Part shown: one piece after another, positions 10,011 to 17,755 of the stretch
How positions within the stretch are numbered: the first letter of the stretch is position 1
Layout of the letters: each line of letters begins with the position of its first letter
Source: Salinisphaera aquimarina
GTDB taxonomy: Bacteria > Pseudomonadota > Gammaproteobacteria > Nevskiales > Salinisphaeraceae
Reading direction: 5' to 3'
NCBI RefSeq assembly: GCF_042643355.1
Contig: NZ_JBHRSS010000009.1
Coordinates: forward strand, 124,001 to 188,000
DNA length: 64,000 nucleotides
Translations under genes and position numbers: made by a program
The notes under the pieces: generated by a model
The model's input: the letters and a program-made list of their open reading frames with translations, nothing else
The model's database searches: none
What the model was told of the DNA's origin: nothing

Positions 10011-11167
10011 GAGGTCGCTCCTATATGCCGCATGAACCGCTCTCGCACCTCGTCGGGACCGTGCTGCGGCCGCGGCAGACCGTTCTTGTCCACGCCCGGG
10101 TCGATATGCAGGTGCGCGAACGCCGGGCCGCGGGAGCTGCCGCCCAGCATCTGGTCGATCACCGGCAGCACGAAGCCCTCATAAGTGGTGCGGTAACCGC
10201 AGCCGGCCGCGATCGAGGCGAACGACAGGCCGGCCGAAACGGTGGCCTGGCCACCGGTGGATTCGTGCATGCCGTTATCCAGCAGCAGATGCGCAAGATT
10301 GGTCGGGCCGTACGCCGCCAGGGTGGCCATCGCGCCCATGCGCATGAGCGCCGCGCCATCTCCATCGACGACCACCACCCGCAAGTCCGGGCGTGCCAGT
10401 GCCAGCCCCAGCCCGAGCAACGGCGCGCAGCCCATCGAGCCGACCATATAGAGATGGTTGGGCCGATCGGCCACGGCATACAGTTCGCGCCCGGCGTAGC
10501 CGGTCGAGGCAATGATCACGCTGTTATCGATACCGGTATGCGCGACCAGATGGGCGAGCGCGCTACGGCGGGTCACGCCGGGCACATTGCGCGCCTTGTG
10601 CGGCGCCGGCCGGAAGGTGATCGCGCCGCGACTCTGGCTGGGCGGCTTGCGGTTGTACAGCGTCGCCGGCGCCACCGTGTCTTTTTTCATCACCAGCGCA
10701 TACGCACGCCCGGTCTCGTTCTGGTGCGCCTCGGCGCGTGCAAGTGCCGCGTCCAGCTCGGATTCCTTGTCGGGGAAGATTTCCCAGGGAATATCCATGC
10801 TGTCGAGCATGTCGGTGGTGATGCGCCCCATCAGTTCATGCTGCGGTTCGTCGTCGACCTCGGGCGCGCCGCGCCAGGTCACGATCAGCAGGATCGGCAG
10901 CCGGAATACCCAGGTCAGCGAGGTCAACGGCGAAACCGCGTTGCCCAGCCCCGAGTTCTGCATCATCGCGACCGCACGCTTGCCGGCCAGTGCCTGCCCG
11001 GCCGCCATGGCCACCGCGTCGCCTTCGTTGGCCGCAGAGATATAGGTCAGCCGGTCGTCGTCGATGACGGTGTTGATGAACGGCGTAAGAAACGAGCACG
11101 GCACTCCGGCATAGAAATCGTAGCCGAGGTTGCGTGCGCGATCGATGAAGGCCGAAGCCTGAATCAT
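10007..11167 (-). CDS. aepY: phosphonopyruvate decarboxylase
   Basis: A thiamine-diphosphate enzyme that decarboxylates phosphonopyruvate to phosphonoacetaldehyde, the irreversible step that pulls phosphonate synthesis forward. The 386-residue protein has the glutamate that activates ThDP in SAANEGDAVAMAAGQAL, and the C-terminal cofactor motif VVDGDGAALMRMG with the following LLLDNGMHESTGGQ. The start overlaps the PEP mutase stop as ATGA, with GGAG seven bases before it. The open frame continues upstream to 11494, but that part overlaps the mutase and lacks family similarity. Confidence 0.95.
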   Translation of the reverse strand: MIQASAFIDRARNLGYDFYAGVPCSFLTPFINTVIDDDRLTYISAANEGDAVAMAAGQALAGKRAVAMMQNSGLGNAVSPLTSLTWVFRLPILLIVTWRGAPEVDDEPQHELMGRITTDMLDSMDIPWEIFPDKESELDAALARAEAHQNETGRAYALVMKKDTVAPATLYNRKPPSQSRGAITFRPAPHKARNVPGVTRRSALAHLVAHTGIDNSVIIASTGYAGRELYAVADRPNHLYMVGSMGCAPLLGLGLALARPDLRVVVVDGDGAALMRMGAMATLAAYGPTNLAHLLLDNGMHESTGGQATVSAGLSFASIAAGCGYRTTYEGFVLPVIDQMLGGSSRGPAFAHLHIDPGVDKNGLPRPQHGPDEVRERFMRHIGATS

Positions 11168-12816
11168 GGCGTATCTCCGTGGGCAAAATCGCCGGCGGCA
11201 CGCAGATCGTCGAGGTCGTTCACATCCAGCCAGTGACCGGTGATATAGACGACGTCGACGCGGGCGCCGGCCGCAATGAGGGTATTGAGCAGTTCCGGAA
11301 TGCCGGCGCGCGCATAGCTGCCGTCGACCTGAAGCGTCTCGATCGCCTCGGCGATCCGCGCCCGGCCCGCGCCGCGCGCGCGCATGAGACCGATCCAGCG
11401 TCCGCAGGGCCGCGTATCGGGGGCGTGATCCGCGCCCACATGGGTGAGCGTGACCCGTTGCGCGAACAGCGAACGGTCGTCCGGCGCACTGCACCAGGCG
11501 GGGTCGCGCAGGGTATCGCCGTCGCTGGCGCCATCGTTGGCGGCATCCGAATCCACGACCACGACGATATCACCGCTGGCTTCGAGCAGGTCGGTGAGGA
11601 CATGCCGGCGAAAGACCAGATCACCGTAGAGCACGATATTGTCCTCGCTGAAGTGATCCCTCGCATGGCCGAGCGAAGCCAGTTCGCCGGTGTGTTCATA
11701 GTCGCGGTTCTCGACCACGCGCACGCCGGGTACGTCGATGGTGTCGGCGCGATAGCCGGCCACGGCGGTGATGTCGTGGATACCCTGCTGCTTGAACACA
11801 TCCACCAGACGCCGCAGCAACGGTTTGCCGCCGATCTTGAGCATCGCCTTCGGCCGTGCTTCGGTCACCGACTCCAGCCCGGCGCCGCGCGCGGCCGCCA
11901 GCACCACCGCGTGAATGGGCACATCGCTGCCGGTATAGCGGCGCTCGGCGTCGCGCAGTTCGTCATCGCCCTGCAGGCGAAAGATCTCCGACACCGGCGC
12001 GATCCGATCCTCGATGCCGGCCACACTCTGGTTGTCATGCACTTCGCGGGCAGTGCGCTGCATCGCGGTGACCGACGCGCGAATGCTGTGGTTGGCCCAG
12101 ATCGCCAGACTTATGCCGGCGCTGCGGAATACATCGGTGGGCGTCGAATAATATTTGGTGGGCACGATCACCAGCGGACAGCGCTGGTCCCAGGCGTCGG
12201 CGAAACGCTGGATGTTGTCGAAACGCGGCGCCTTGTCGTGAATCAGAATCGCGTCCGCCCCGGCGGCGTGATACGCCTTGGCGCGCTCCAGCGCCTCTTC
12301 CACGCTCCAGCCGGCGATCAGCGCCTCCACGCGGGCGACGATGCAGAAATCCGGATCACGCTGGGCGTCCTTGCCGGCGCGGATCTTGCCGCAGAACTCG
12401 TCCACATCGGCCAGCGCCTGGCGTTCGCCGTCGATGAAGCTGTTGGTCTTGGGAAACAGCTTGTCCTCGATGCACACGCCGGCCACGCCGCGCGATTCCA
12501 GCTTGGTGACCAGCCGGCGCAGATTATTGAAGTTGCCGTAGCCGGTATCGCCGTCCAGCAGGATCGGCACGGTCGTGGCGTCGGCCATGAACTCGACCGC
12601 CTCCAGCACCTGGGTCCAGCTCGCCTCGTTGGAATCACGCACGCCGAACGCCGCCGACAAGGCCAGCCCGCTGGCCCAGATGCCGGCAAAACCGGCCTCT
12701 TCGATGATGCGTGCGGACAGCCCGTTGTGGGCCTCCATGATGAATTCCAGCTGATTCGATTCCAGCAGATCGCGCAAACGACGCGCGCGGCTCACGGGCA
12801 TGGTGACGTCGTTCAT
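11164..12816 (-). CDS. aepX: PEP mutase fused to a nucleotidyltransferase domain
   Basis: Residues about 10-295 are phosphoenolpyruvate mutase, which forms the C-P bond. The diagnostic EDKLFPKTNS is at 117-126 (pattern EDKxxxxxNS), and the metal/substrate loop LLDGDTGYGNFNN at about 87-98. From about residue 300 to the end (550) is a nucleotidyltransferase fold: HAVVLAAARGAGLESVT, RPKAMLKIGGKPLL and NIVLYGDLVF. Known AEP cytidylyltransferases (PntC type) activate AEP as CMP-AEP, and this domain probably does the same. Its first loop is unusual: the normal AAGxGxR pattern reads AAARGAG, so the arginine that contacts the nucleotide triphosphate is replaced by glycine. A second, canonical nucleotidyltransferase is encoded directly upstream. 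Both ends overlap neighbours by 4 bases. Confidence 0.95.
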   Translation of the reverse strand: MNDVTMPVSRARRLRDLLESNQLEFIMEAHNGLSARIIEEAGFAGIWASGLALSAAFGVRDSNEASWTQVLEAVEFMADATTVPILLDGDTGYGNFNNLRRLVTKLESRGVAGVCIEDKLFPKTNSFIDGERQALADVDEFCGKIRAGKDAQRDPDFCIVARVEALIAGWSVEEALERAKAYHAAGADAILIHDKAPRFDNIQRFADAWDQRCPLVIVPTKYYSTPTDVFRSAGISLAIWANHSIRASVTAMQRTAREVHDNQSVAGIEDRIAPVSEIFRLQGDDELRDAERRYTGSDVPIHAVVLAAARGAGLESVTEARPKAMLKIGGKPLLRRLVDVFKQQGIHDITAVAGYRADTIDVPGVRVVENRDYEHTGELASLGHARDHFSEDNIVLYGDLVFRRHVLTDLLEASGDIVVVVDSDAANDGASDGDTLRDPAWCSAPDDRSLFAQRVTLTHVGADHAPDTRPCGRWIGLMRARGAGRARIAEAIETLQVDGSYARAGIPELLNTLIAAGARVDVVYITGHWLDVNDLDDLRAAGDFAHGDTP

Positions 12817-13574
12817 GCCACGGCCTGCAGTTCGGGCAGCACGGCATCGACCGCGCGCTCGACGTCCTCGGGATAATCGATCTCGATCCAGGGCAGCCCG
12901 GTGATGTCCTCGTAGCCGAAGGCATCCGGATCGGCGAGCAGCACGTCGCGCAGCGCGTGTTCATAGGGCGTATCGGCGTCGGCCTGCGACAGCCTCTGGC
13001 AGGCCGACGTCAACGCCTGCCCCATGTAGGAGGTAAGCCGGAAGAAGCCCACCGATTCACCGATGACGTCGTACTCGAGATCGGCCGGCAGCTGCTTGTC
13101 GAAGCCCACCAGCCGGTCATTGCGCGCGCACAGCTTCACCGGCTCGGCGTCGTCCGGATCGACGTTGCGATCCATGAGAAAGACGTTTTCGCGCGCGCTG
13201 TCGAGCAGGCGTGCGAGCATGCGCCGGTCATAGAGCACGTCGGCATCCATGAGCAGCACGTCGTCGCCTGCCGTGAACACGTCGCGCGCCGTCCAGACAC
13301 TGATTGCGCTGCCCAGACGAAAATCCGGATTCTGAATCGTGTCGACGGTCATCTGCGGCGCGCAGTCGGGCACCAGCGCGGCCAGCGCCTGCTCGATCTG
13401 CATGGCTTCGCAGCCGACGACCACAGTCAGCCGATGAATACCGCAGGCGGCCAGCGCACGCAGATGGCGTTCGAGCAGACTCGCCCCGCCGAAGGGCAGC
13501 AGGCACTTGGGGCCGCCGCCGGTGATGTCGATCAGCCGTCGGCCCACGCCGGCAGCCAGTAGCACTGCATGCAT
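12813..13574 (-). CDS. nucleotidyltransferase, probable AEP cytidylyltransferase
   Basis: A 253-residue stand-alone NTP transferase. It has the canonical loop HAVLLAAGVGRRLIDIT, then GGGPKCLLPFGG, and a metal-binding DAD in VLLMDADVLYDRRML. The C-terminal EIDYPEDVERAV is typical of LicC/PntC-type cytidylyltransferases. It is the first gene of the tightly coupled phosphonate block, overlapping the PEP mutase fusion by ATGA. I infer that it makes CMP-AEP, the substrate for the CDP-alcohol phosphotransferase at 17104-17742. Other phosphoryl alcohols, such as phosphocholine, or a sugar-1-phosphate cannot be excluded from sequence alone. Confidence 0.82.
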   Translation of the reverse strand: MHAVLLAAGVGRRLIDITGGGPKCLLPFGGASLLERHLRALAACGIHRLTVVVGCEAMQIEQALAALVPDCAPQMTVDTIQNPDFRLGSAISVWTARDVFTAGDDVLLMDADVLYDRRMLARLLDSARENVFLMDRNVDPDDAEPVKLCARNDRLVGFDKQLPADLEYDVIGESVGFFRLTSYMGQALTSACQRLSQADADTPYEHALRDVLLADPDAFGYEDITGLPWIEIDYPEDVERAVDAVLPELQAVA

Positions 13575-13577
13575 CGA

Positions 13578-14567
13578 TTACTCCTGAACAGAAAAATGTT
13601 TTGGCGTCCGGCGCAGGGCCCGGCCTTCGGCGATTTGCCAGGCGATCAACCCGGGAACCCCGAACGCCAGTTCGCGCACGCGCTTGGACAGTGACAACGC
13701 CAGCGACACGTCCGCGGGCAGCCCGATCAGCGACCCGAGCAGCACATAGCCGCCTTCCTGCACGCCCAGCGCGCCGGGAATCGCAAACGCGGCGCCGCGC
13801 ACGGCCTGGCCCAGTGCTTCCAGCATGAGTGCATCGGCAAGGCTCACCGGCGCGCCCAGAAAATACAGCGCGAGCCAGACCTCGCCGACACCCGCCAGCC
13901 AGCCGATCAGGCGCCAGAACGCGGCCCGTGCCACAGTGCCCGGCTGCCGATAGATATGGGCCACGGCCTGATCCAGCGCGCGCGCACCGCCAACGAAATC
14001 CAGCGTCTTCGCGCCGCCTCCGAGTTTCTGTACCAGACCGGCCAGACCGCCGAACAGACCACCGCGCTGCAGTCGATAGAACACGCCCACGAGCACGGCC
14101 ATCACCGCGATGCCCGCGATCAGCCCCCAGGCCAGGTCCGGCCGGTCCAGCAGTGCGAGCAGCATCGCCACGCCAATCAGGGCGAACACCATCTGCGTGG
14201 CCACGGCCAGCGTGGTATCGACGACCACGCTCGCGCCCACCGGCGCACCGCGATGCCCGCACAGCACCAGCAGGCGTGCCTTAGCCACGTCGCCACCCAC
14301 CTGGGCGACCGGCAGTAGGCCGTTGACCGACTCGCCGATCCAGCGCGCCCATACGATGCGCCCCAGGCTCGGCCGCGAGCGCGCGAACAGCAGCCGCCAG
14401 GCATGGCTGTCGATCACCAGCGGCAGCAGATGCCAGGCCGCGACCAGCAGCAGACCCCAGCCGGCGGCCGCGAGCGCGTTCGCGATATCGCCCGCGCCCT
14501 GCCAGAGCAGCACCGCGGTGAACAGCGCGACGCCGAGCAGCGCCATGATGATGGCGGTGCGCTTCAT
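13578..14567 (-). CDS. hpnL: HpnL, lysylphosphatidylglycerol-synthase-like membrane protein
   Basis: A 329-residue polytopic inner-membrane protein with about seven or eight hydrophobic helices and no soluble catalytic domain. It has the family features ARWIGESVNGLLPVAQVGGD near residue 75 and the C-terminal AFAIPGALGVQEGGYVLLG. This matches the UPF0104/LPG-synthase membrane-domain group, whose hopanoid-cluster branch is named HpnL. Related domains move lipids between leaflets, so a role in flipping a phosphonolipid or hopanoid is a reasonable guess, not shown. The stop lies 3 bases before the nucleotidyltransferase start, which joins the hpn genes and the phosphonate genes in one transcript. 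Confidence 0.85.
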   Translation of the reverse strand: MKRTAIIMALLGVALFTAVLLWQGAGDIANALAAAGWGLLLVAAWHLLPLVIDSHAWRLLFARSRPSLGRIVWARWIGESVNGLLPVAQVGGDVAKARLLVLCGHRGAPVGASVVVDTTLAVATQMVFALIGVAMLLALLDRPDLAWGLIAGIAVMAVLVGVFYRLQRGGLFGGLAGLVQKLGGGAKTLDFVGGARALDQAVAHIYRQPGTVARAAFWRLIGWLAGVGEVWLALYFLGAPVSLADALMLEALGQAVRGAAFAIPGALGVQEGGYVLLGSLIGLPADVSLALSLSKRVRELAFGVPGLIAWQIAEGRALRRTPKHFSVQE

Positions 14568-14594
14568 GAAATCTCGGCTGCGGTCATCTGCGGC

Positions 14595-15356
14595 TCACCG
14601 GCGCCCCAGCGCCTGGGTGAACACCTGCTTGAAGCCGAAATACGCGATCGAGTCCTTCATGTTGGACACGAAGCGCCGCCAGCGGCTCATATGCGGATCG
14701 GTGACATATTCGAAGGTCAGCGAGATCCGCGTTTCGTTCTCGCCCAGCGGGGTGATCCGGTGCCAGACCTCGTCGCCGTTGAAGAAACACATCGCGCCCG
14801 GGCGCAGATTGCGGGCGTCCTTGACCGAGTCGCGGCTGGCGTCGTTGCGGAACAACTCGAACTCGAGCTGGCTGCTGGAGTCGTCGATCACGCCCAGCAG
14901 CAGCGTGTAGCGCTTGCCGGCATAGTAGGAGGTATCGAAATGCCAGCCGATGTGATCGCCCGGCTCGGTATAGAAATACAGCGCATAGGCGTGCGGGTCG
15001 CTGTCCGGACAGACCTGCAGCGACTCGCCGGTGAGCTTTTCCAGCCACGCAATGAACGTCGGGTCGCGATACAGCGCCGGAATTTCCGGCGCCAGTTCAT
15101 CCAGCGTATAGCGGCTCACGCTGCCGCCCTTCTTGTGCTTCGGGATGAAGTTGCGGTGCACGGCGTCCTTGAGCTCGGGAATGCGCGCGGCGAACGCCTC
15201 GCTGATCGGCGCCGGCAGAAACGTGTCCAGAAACAGGAACTCGTTGTCGGCCTGGAAACGCTGCTTGAGGCCGGGCGTATCCAGCCGTGACAGGAAGACC
15301 GTGTCGGGCGCGGTGGCGTGGCCCTGTGTTTCGGGTTCGAGCGTCGCGGTACTCAT
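14595..15356 (-). CDS. 2-oxoglutarate/Fe(II)-dependent oxygenase
   Basis: A 253-residue prolyl-4-hydroxylase-like dioxygenase. The facial triad is visible as HFD in GDHIGWHFDTSYYAG, with the distal histidine in EVWHRITPLGENETRIS, where the following arginine would bind 2-oxoglutarate. The beta-strand FEYVTDPHMSRWRRF lies near the end. Substrate unknown. In phosphonate pathways such enzymes hydroxylate AEP (PhnY) or other intermediates, so an AEP, CMP-AEP or lipid-linked substrate is plausible. The start at MSTATLEPETQ is set by AGGAG seven bases upstream and by an ATGA overlap with a 29-codon ORF. An upstream extension to 15569 would run into the DUF2147 gene. Confidence 0.85.
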   Translation of the reverse strand: MSTATLEPETQGHATAPDTVFLSRLDTPGLKQRFQADNEFLFLDTFLPAPISEAFAARIPELKDAVHRNFIPKHKKGGSVSRYTLDELAPEIPALYRDPTFIAWLEKLTGESLQVCPDSDPHAYALYFYTEPGDHIGWHFDTSYYAGKRYTLLLGVIDDSSSQLEFELFRNDASRDSVKDARNLRPGAMCFFNGDEVWHRITPLGENETRISLTFEYVTDPHMSRWRRFVSNMKDSIAYFGFKQVFTQALGRR

Positions 15357-15442
15357 GACAGGCTCCTCTGGTTCGGAATCTCGTCGATCGATGGGAATTG
15401 CACGGTTTCTAGCTCTGCGCTGAACCGGGTGGTACGGCTCAT
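15353..15442 (-). CDS. 29-residue small ORF coupled on both sides
   Basis: A 30-codon frame beginning MSRTTRFSAELE and ending NQRSLS. Its ATG overlaps the DUF2147 stop as ATGA, and its stop overlaps the oxygenase start as ATGA. It contains the oxygenase's AGGAG. It fills the only gap between these two genes exactly, with no membrane segment and no recognised motif. It could encode a peptide or simply serve as a translational bridge carrying ribosomes from DUF2147 to the oxygenase. Not recognised as a known family. Confidence 0.5.
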   Translation of the reverse strand: MSRTTRFSAELETVQFPSIDEIPNQRSLS

Positions 15443-15945
15443 GAGTCCACCTCTTTCCGGTCGAGTCCTTCAGGTTCGTCCACGCGCTCCCAGGTCGTCG
15501 TGCGGCCCAGCAGCTCGATACCCAGGTAGCCGCGAAGCTTGAGATGATCGGCGTCGGCGAGCCAGACATTGCAGTCGTAGTGCTTGCCGTTCTCGGTGTC
15601 GTAGACCCGGCCGCTGCGCCAATGCGCCTTACCCCGGTCGTCGACGTGGTAGATCAGCCCGGTGAGCAGCGGCAGGCCGATCAGCGGCCGGTCGCGCCGG
15701 GCCGGGTCCGGGTTGTGGCGATCGGTCACCGGCTGGCCGCCGATGCCACGCGGATCACCCTCGGGATAATGCGGCTGGCGCAGCCAGACCAGTCGGCCAC
15801 GATACTGCGCGCCGGCGTTGCGAATCTCGACGATGGCTTCACCGCCTTCGGTGCGCCAGAACCCCGCGATGGCGTCGGGCGCGGCCGTGTCCGCCGTCGC
15901 CAGCAGCGGCGCGCATAGCAACAAGGCTGCAAACGCCCGGATCAC
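15439..15945 (-). CDS. DUF2147-family secreted protein
   Basis: A 168-residue exported protein: signal peptide MIRAFAALLLCAPLLATADT, then the DUF2147 pattern GFWRTEGGEAIVEIRN, GRLVWLRQP, and a C-terminal YDTENGKHYDCNVWL and LRGYLGIELLGRTTTWERV. The family is a small beta-barrel of lipocalin appearance and has no assigned reaction. It overlaps hpnA by ATGA at its start and the 29-codon ORF at its end, so it is firmly part of the operon. A periplasmic role in handling the lipid product is conceivable. Confidence 0.85.
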   Translation of the reverse strand: MIRAFAALLLCAPLLATADTAAPDAIAGFWRTEGGEAIVEIRNAGAQYRGRLVWLRQPHYPEGDPRGIGGQPVTDRHNPDPARRDRPLIGLPLLTGLIYHVDDRGKAHWRSGRVYDTENGKHYDCNVWLADADHLKLRGYLGIELLGRTTTWERVDEPEGLDRKEVDS

Positions 15946-16943
15946 GGGTGGCGACCCAGCGGCAGATAGCGATGCGCGAAATACCAGGCGATGGCATCGG
16001 CCAGCGCATCGCGGGCATCGCGTGATTGATAGCCCAGTTCAGCGTCGGCCCGCGCATGCGAGAAATACATGCGCTTGCGCGCCAGCTTGACACCGTCGAC
16101 GGTCACGAACGGGGTCCGGCCGCTGAGTTTGGCGAACGCCTCGGCGGCATGGGCCACCGGCAGCACCAGGCCGTGCGGCAGCTTGACCTTGGGCGGCGGC
16201 CGGTCGGTGAGTTCGGCGATCAGCGTCAGAATCCCTGCCAGCGTCAGGTCCTCACCACCGAGCACGTAGCGCCGGCCGCTGGCACCGTGATGCCAGGCCA
16301 GCAAGTGACCGCGGGCGACGTCATCGACGTGGGCGACGTTCAGACCGGTATCCACGAACGCGGGCATCCGCCCCGCGGCGGCGTCCAGCACCATGCGGCC
16401 GGTCGGGGTGGGCTTGTGATCGCGCGGGCCGATCGGCGCCGATGGATTGACGATGACGACATCGACGCCGTCGGCCGCGAACTCGCGTGCCACCTCCTCG
16501 GCCAGAAACTTGGAACGCTTGTAGTGGCCGATCATGTCGGCCAGCCCGACCGGCGTGTCTTCGTTGCCGGGCGCGCCATCCGTGGGCAGGCCCAGGGTGG
16601 CCACGCTGCTGGTGTACACCACGCGCTGGACGCCGGCGTCGCGTGCCGCCTGCAGCACGTGGCGGGTGCCCTCGACGTTATTGGCGTAGAGCTCGTCCGG
16701 CCGGCGCGCCCACAGCCGATAATCGGCGGCCACATGAAAGACGGCATCGCAGCCTGTCATCGCGGCCGCCAGGGCCGCCGGATCGCCCAGCGTGCCCTGC
16801 GCGTGTTCGATCTCGAGGCCCGCGAGCGCGCTGGTATCGCTATCGGCACGCACGAGCGCGCGCACCTCGAAGCCGTCGCGCAGCGCCGCGCGTACGACCG
16901 AACTGCCGACGAAGCCGGTGGCGCCGGTAACCAGTGCGCGCAT
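15942..16943 (-). CDS. hpnA: HpnA, hopanoid-associated sugar epimerase (extended SDR)
   Basis: A 333-residue NAD(P)-binding protein of the extended short-chain dehydrogenase type. It has the Rossmann loop VTGATGFVGSSVVRAAL at the N-terminus, VFHVAADYRLWA, a catalytic YKRSK (Tyr and Lys spaced by three) near residue 143, and a C-terminal segment resembling dihydroflavonol reductases. This combination, with VNPSAPIGPRDHKPTPTG, is characteristic of HpnA. Its true substrate is unknown. A 160-base gap without a convincing gene separates it from the CDP-alcohol phosphotransferase upstream. Confidence 0.9.
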   Translation of the reverse strand: MRALVTGATGFVGSSVVRAALRDGFEVRALVRADSDTSALAGLEIEHAQGTLGDPAALAAAMTGCDAVFHVAADYRLWARRPDELYANNVEGTRHVLQAARDAGVQRVVYTSSVATLGLPTDGAPGNEDTPVGLADMIGHYKRSKFLAEEVAREFAADGVDVVIVNPSAPIGPRDHKPTPTGRMVLDAAAGRMPAFVDTGLNVAHVDDVARGHLLAWHHGASGRRYVLGGEDLTLAGILTLIAELTDRPPPKVKLPHGLVLPVAHAAEAFAKLSGRTPFVTVDGVKLARKRMYFSHARADAELGYQSRDARDALADAIAWYFAHRYLPLGRHP

Positions 16944-17103
16944 CGCTAGTGTCCTGTCTCGTAAGATTGCTGGCCTATTCTGCGCGCGGCGTGGGCATGT
17001 CCAGCAAGGGGCAGGGCCGAGTCGCGGCGAACACGCGATATGCCGCCGCCACGGAACGCATCAACAGCCGCGCGGCGGGCCGCGGTATGTACAAGCAAGG
17101 GCA

Positions 17104-17742
17104 CTAGCCGCGCCTGCGCAACTGCATGAAATACCATCCCAGCCAGATCGCGAAGATCGGCGCGCCGATGACCGCTGCGATCAGGAACGGGGTGCGAATC
17201 TGGAACAGCGTGACCAGCGGAAACAGATAGAGCACGTCCTCGATCTCGAAATAGCGCGCCGCGGGCAGGCTGGCGTCGGCCTTGCCCAGCGCAGACTCCA
17301 TATGCATGTGCAGCCAGAATATGAAGGCGACGGCCGCGCCCGCGATTACGCCCATCAGCACCGCCCAGTCGCCCAGCACGCCGGCGCGCAGACCGTAGCC
17401 GAGGGCGGCGAACAGCAGCGTATGAATGAGCGCATCGCTGATCAGGTCGTACCAGTGGCCGAAGCGGCTGGAGGCACCGGACAGGCGCGCCAGCTCACCG
17501 TCGGTATGATCGACGAAGTTGGAGAACGCGAACACGAACGCGCCCAGATTCGCCCAGGCCAGACCACCGTGGGCCAGAAACGCGGCCGCCGACAGGCCGA
17601 GCACCAGCCGCAGCGTGGTCAGGTGATTGGGCGTGGCGCGCGTCGACTCCAGCGGCTCCACCAGACGTCGTGCCAGACGCGCGTCGAGCGGGCGTGCCTG
17701 CGGCCGCGGCACCGGATTGTTCGAGTCGAACGACTGGTTCAT
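17104..17742 (-). CDS. CDP-alcohol phosphotransferase, candidate AEP-lipid synthase
   Basis: A 212-residue integral membrane enzyme with about six helices. The family motif DGxxARx8Gx3Dx3D is intact in DGELARLSGASSRFGHWYD followed by LISD. Such enzymes move a phosphoalcohol from a CDP carrier onto a lipid hydroxyl, or the reverse. Because the same transcript makes AEP and one or two nucleotidyltransferases, I infer that it uses CMP-AEP to place aminoethylphosphonate on diacylglycerol or on a hopanoid alcohol. A phospholipid synthase (PgsA or choline type) is the alternative. The start at MNQSFDSN has GGGAG upstream and clears the hpnN stop; a longer frame to 17796 would overlap hpnN. Confidence 0.85.
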   Translation of the reverse strand: MNQSFDSNNPVPRPQARPLDARLARRLVEPLESTRATPNHLTTLRLVLGLSAAAFLAHGGLAWANLGAFVFAFSNFVDHTDGELARLSGASSRFGHWYDLISDALIHTLLFAALGYGLRAGVLGDWAVLMGVIAGAAVAFIFWLHMHMESALGKADASLPAARYFEIEDVLYLFPLVTLFQIRTPFLIAAVIGAPIFAIWLGWYFMQLRRRG

Positions 17743-17755
17743 TGCGATCCGCTCC

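Noticed and set aside
8940..15356. Reading the phosphonate genes as a phosphonate-degradation cluster
   Set aside because: PEP mutase and phosphonopyruvate decarboxylase are biosynthetic, and no phosphonatase, C-P lyase or phosphonate transporter lies nearby.
16946..17137. A 63-codon minus-strand frame filling the gap before hpnA
   Set aside because: It begins inside the CDP-alcohol phosphotransferase gene, lacks a ribosome-binding site and a recognisable motif, and ends without the ATGA-type junction seen elsewhere in this run.
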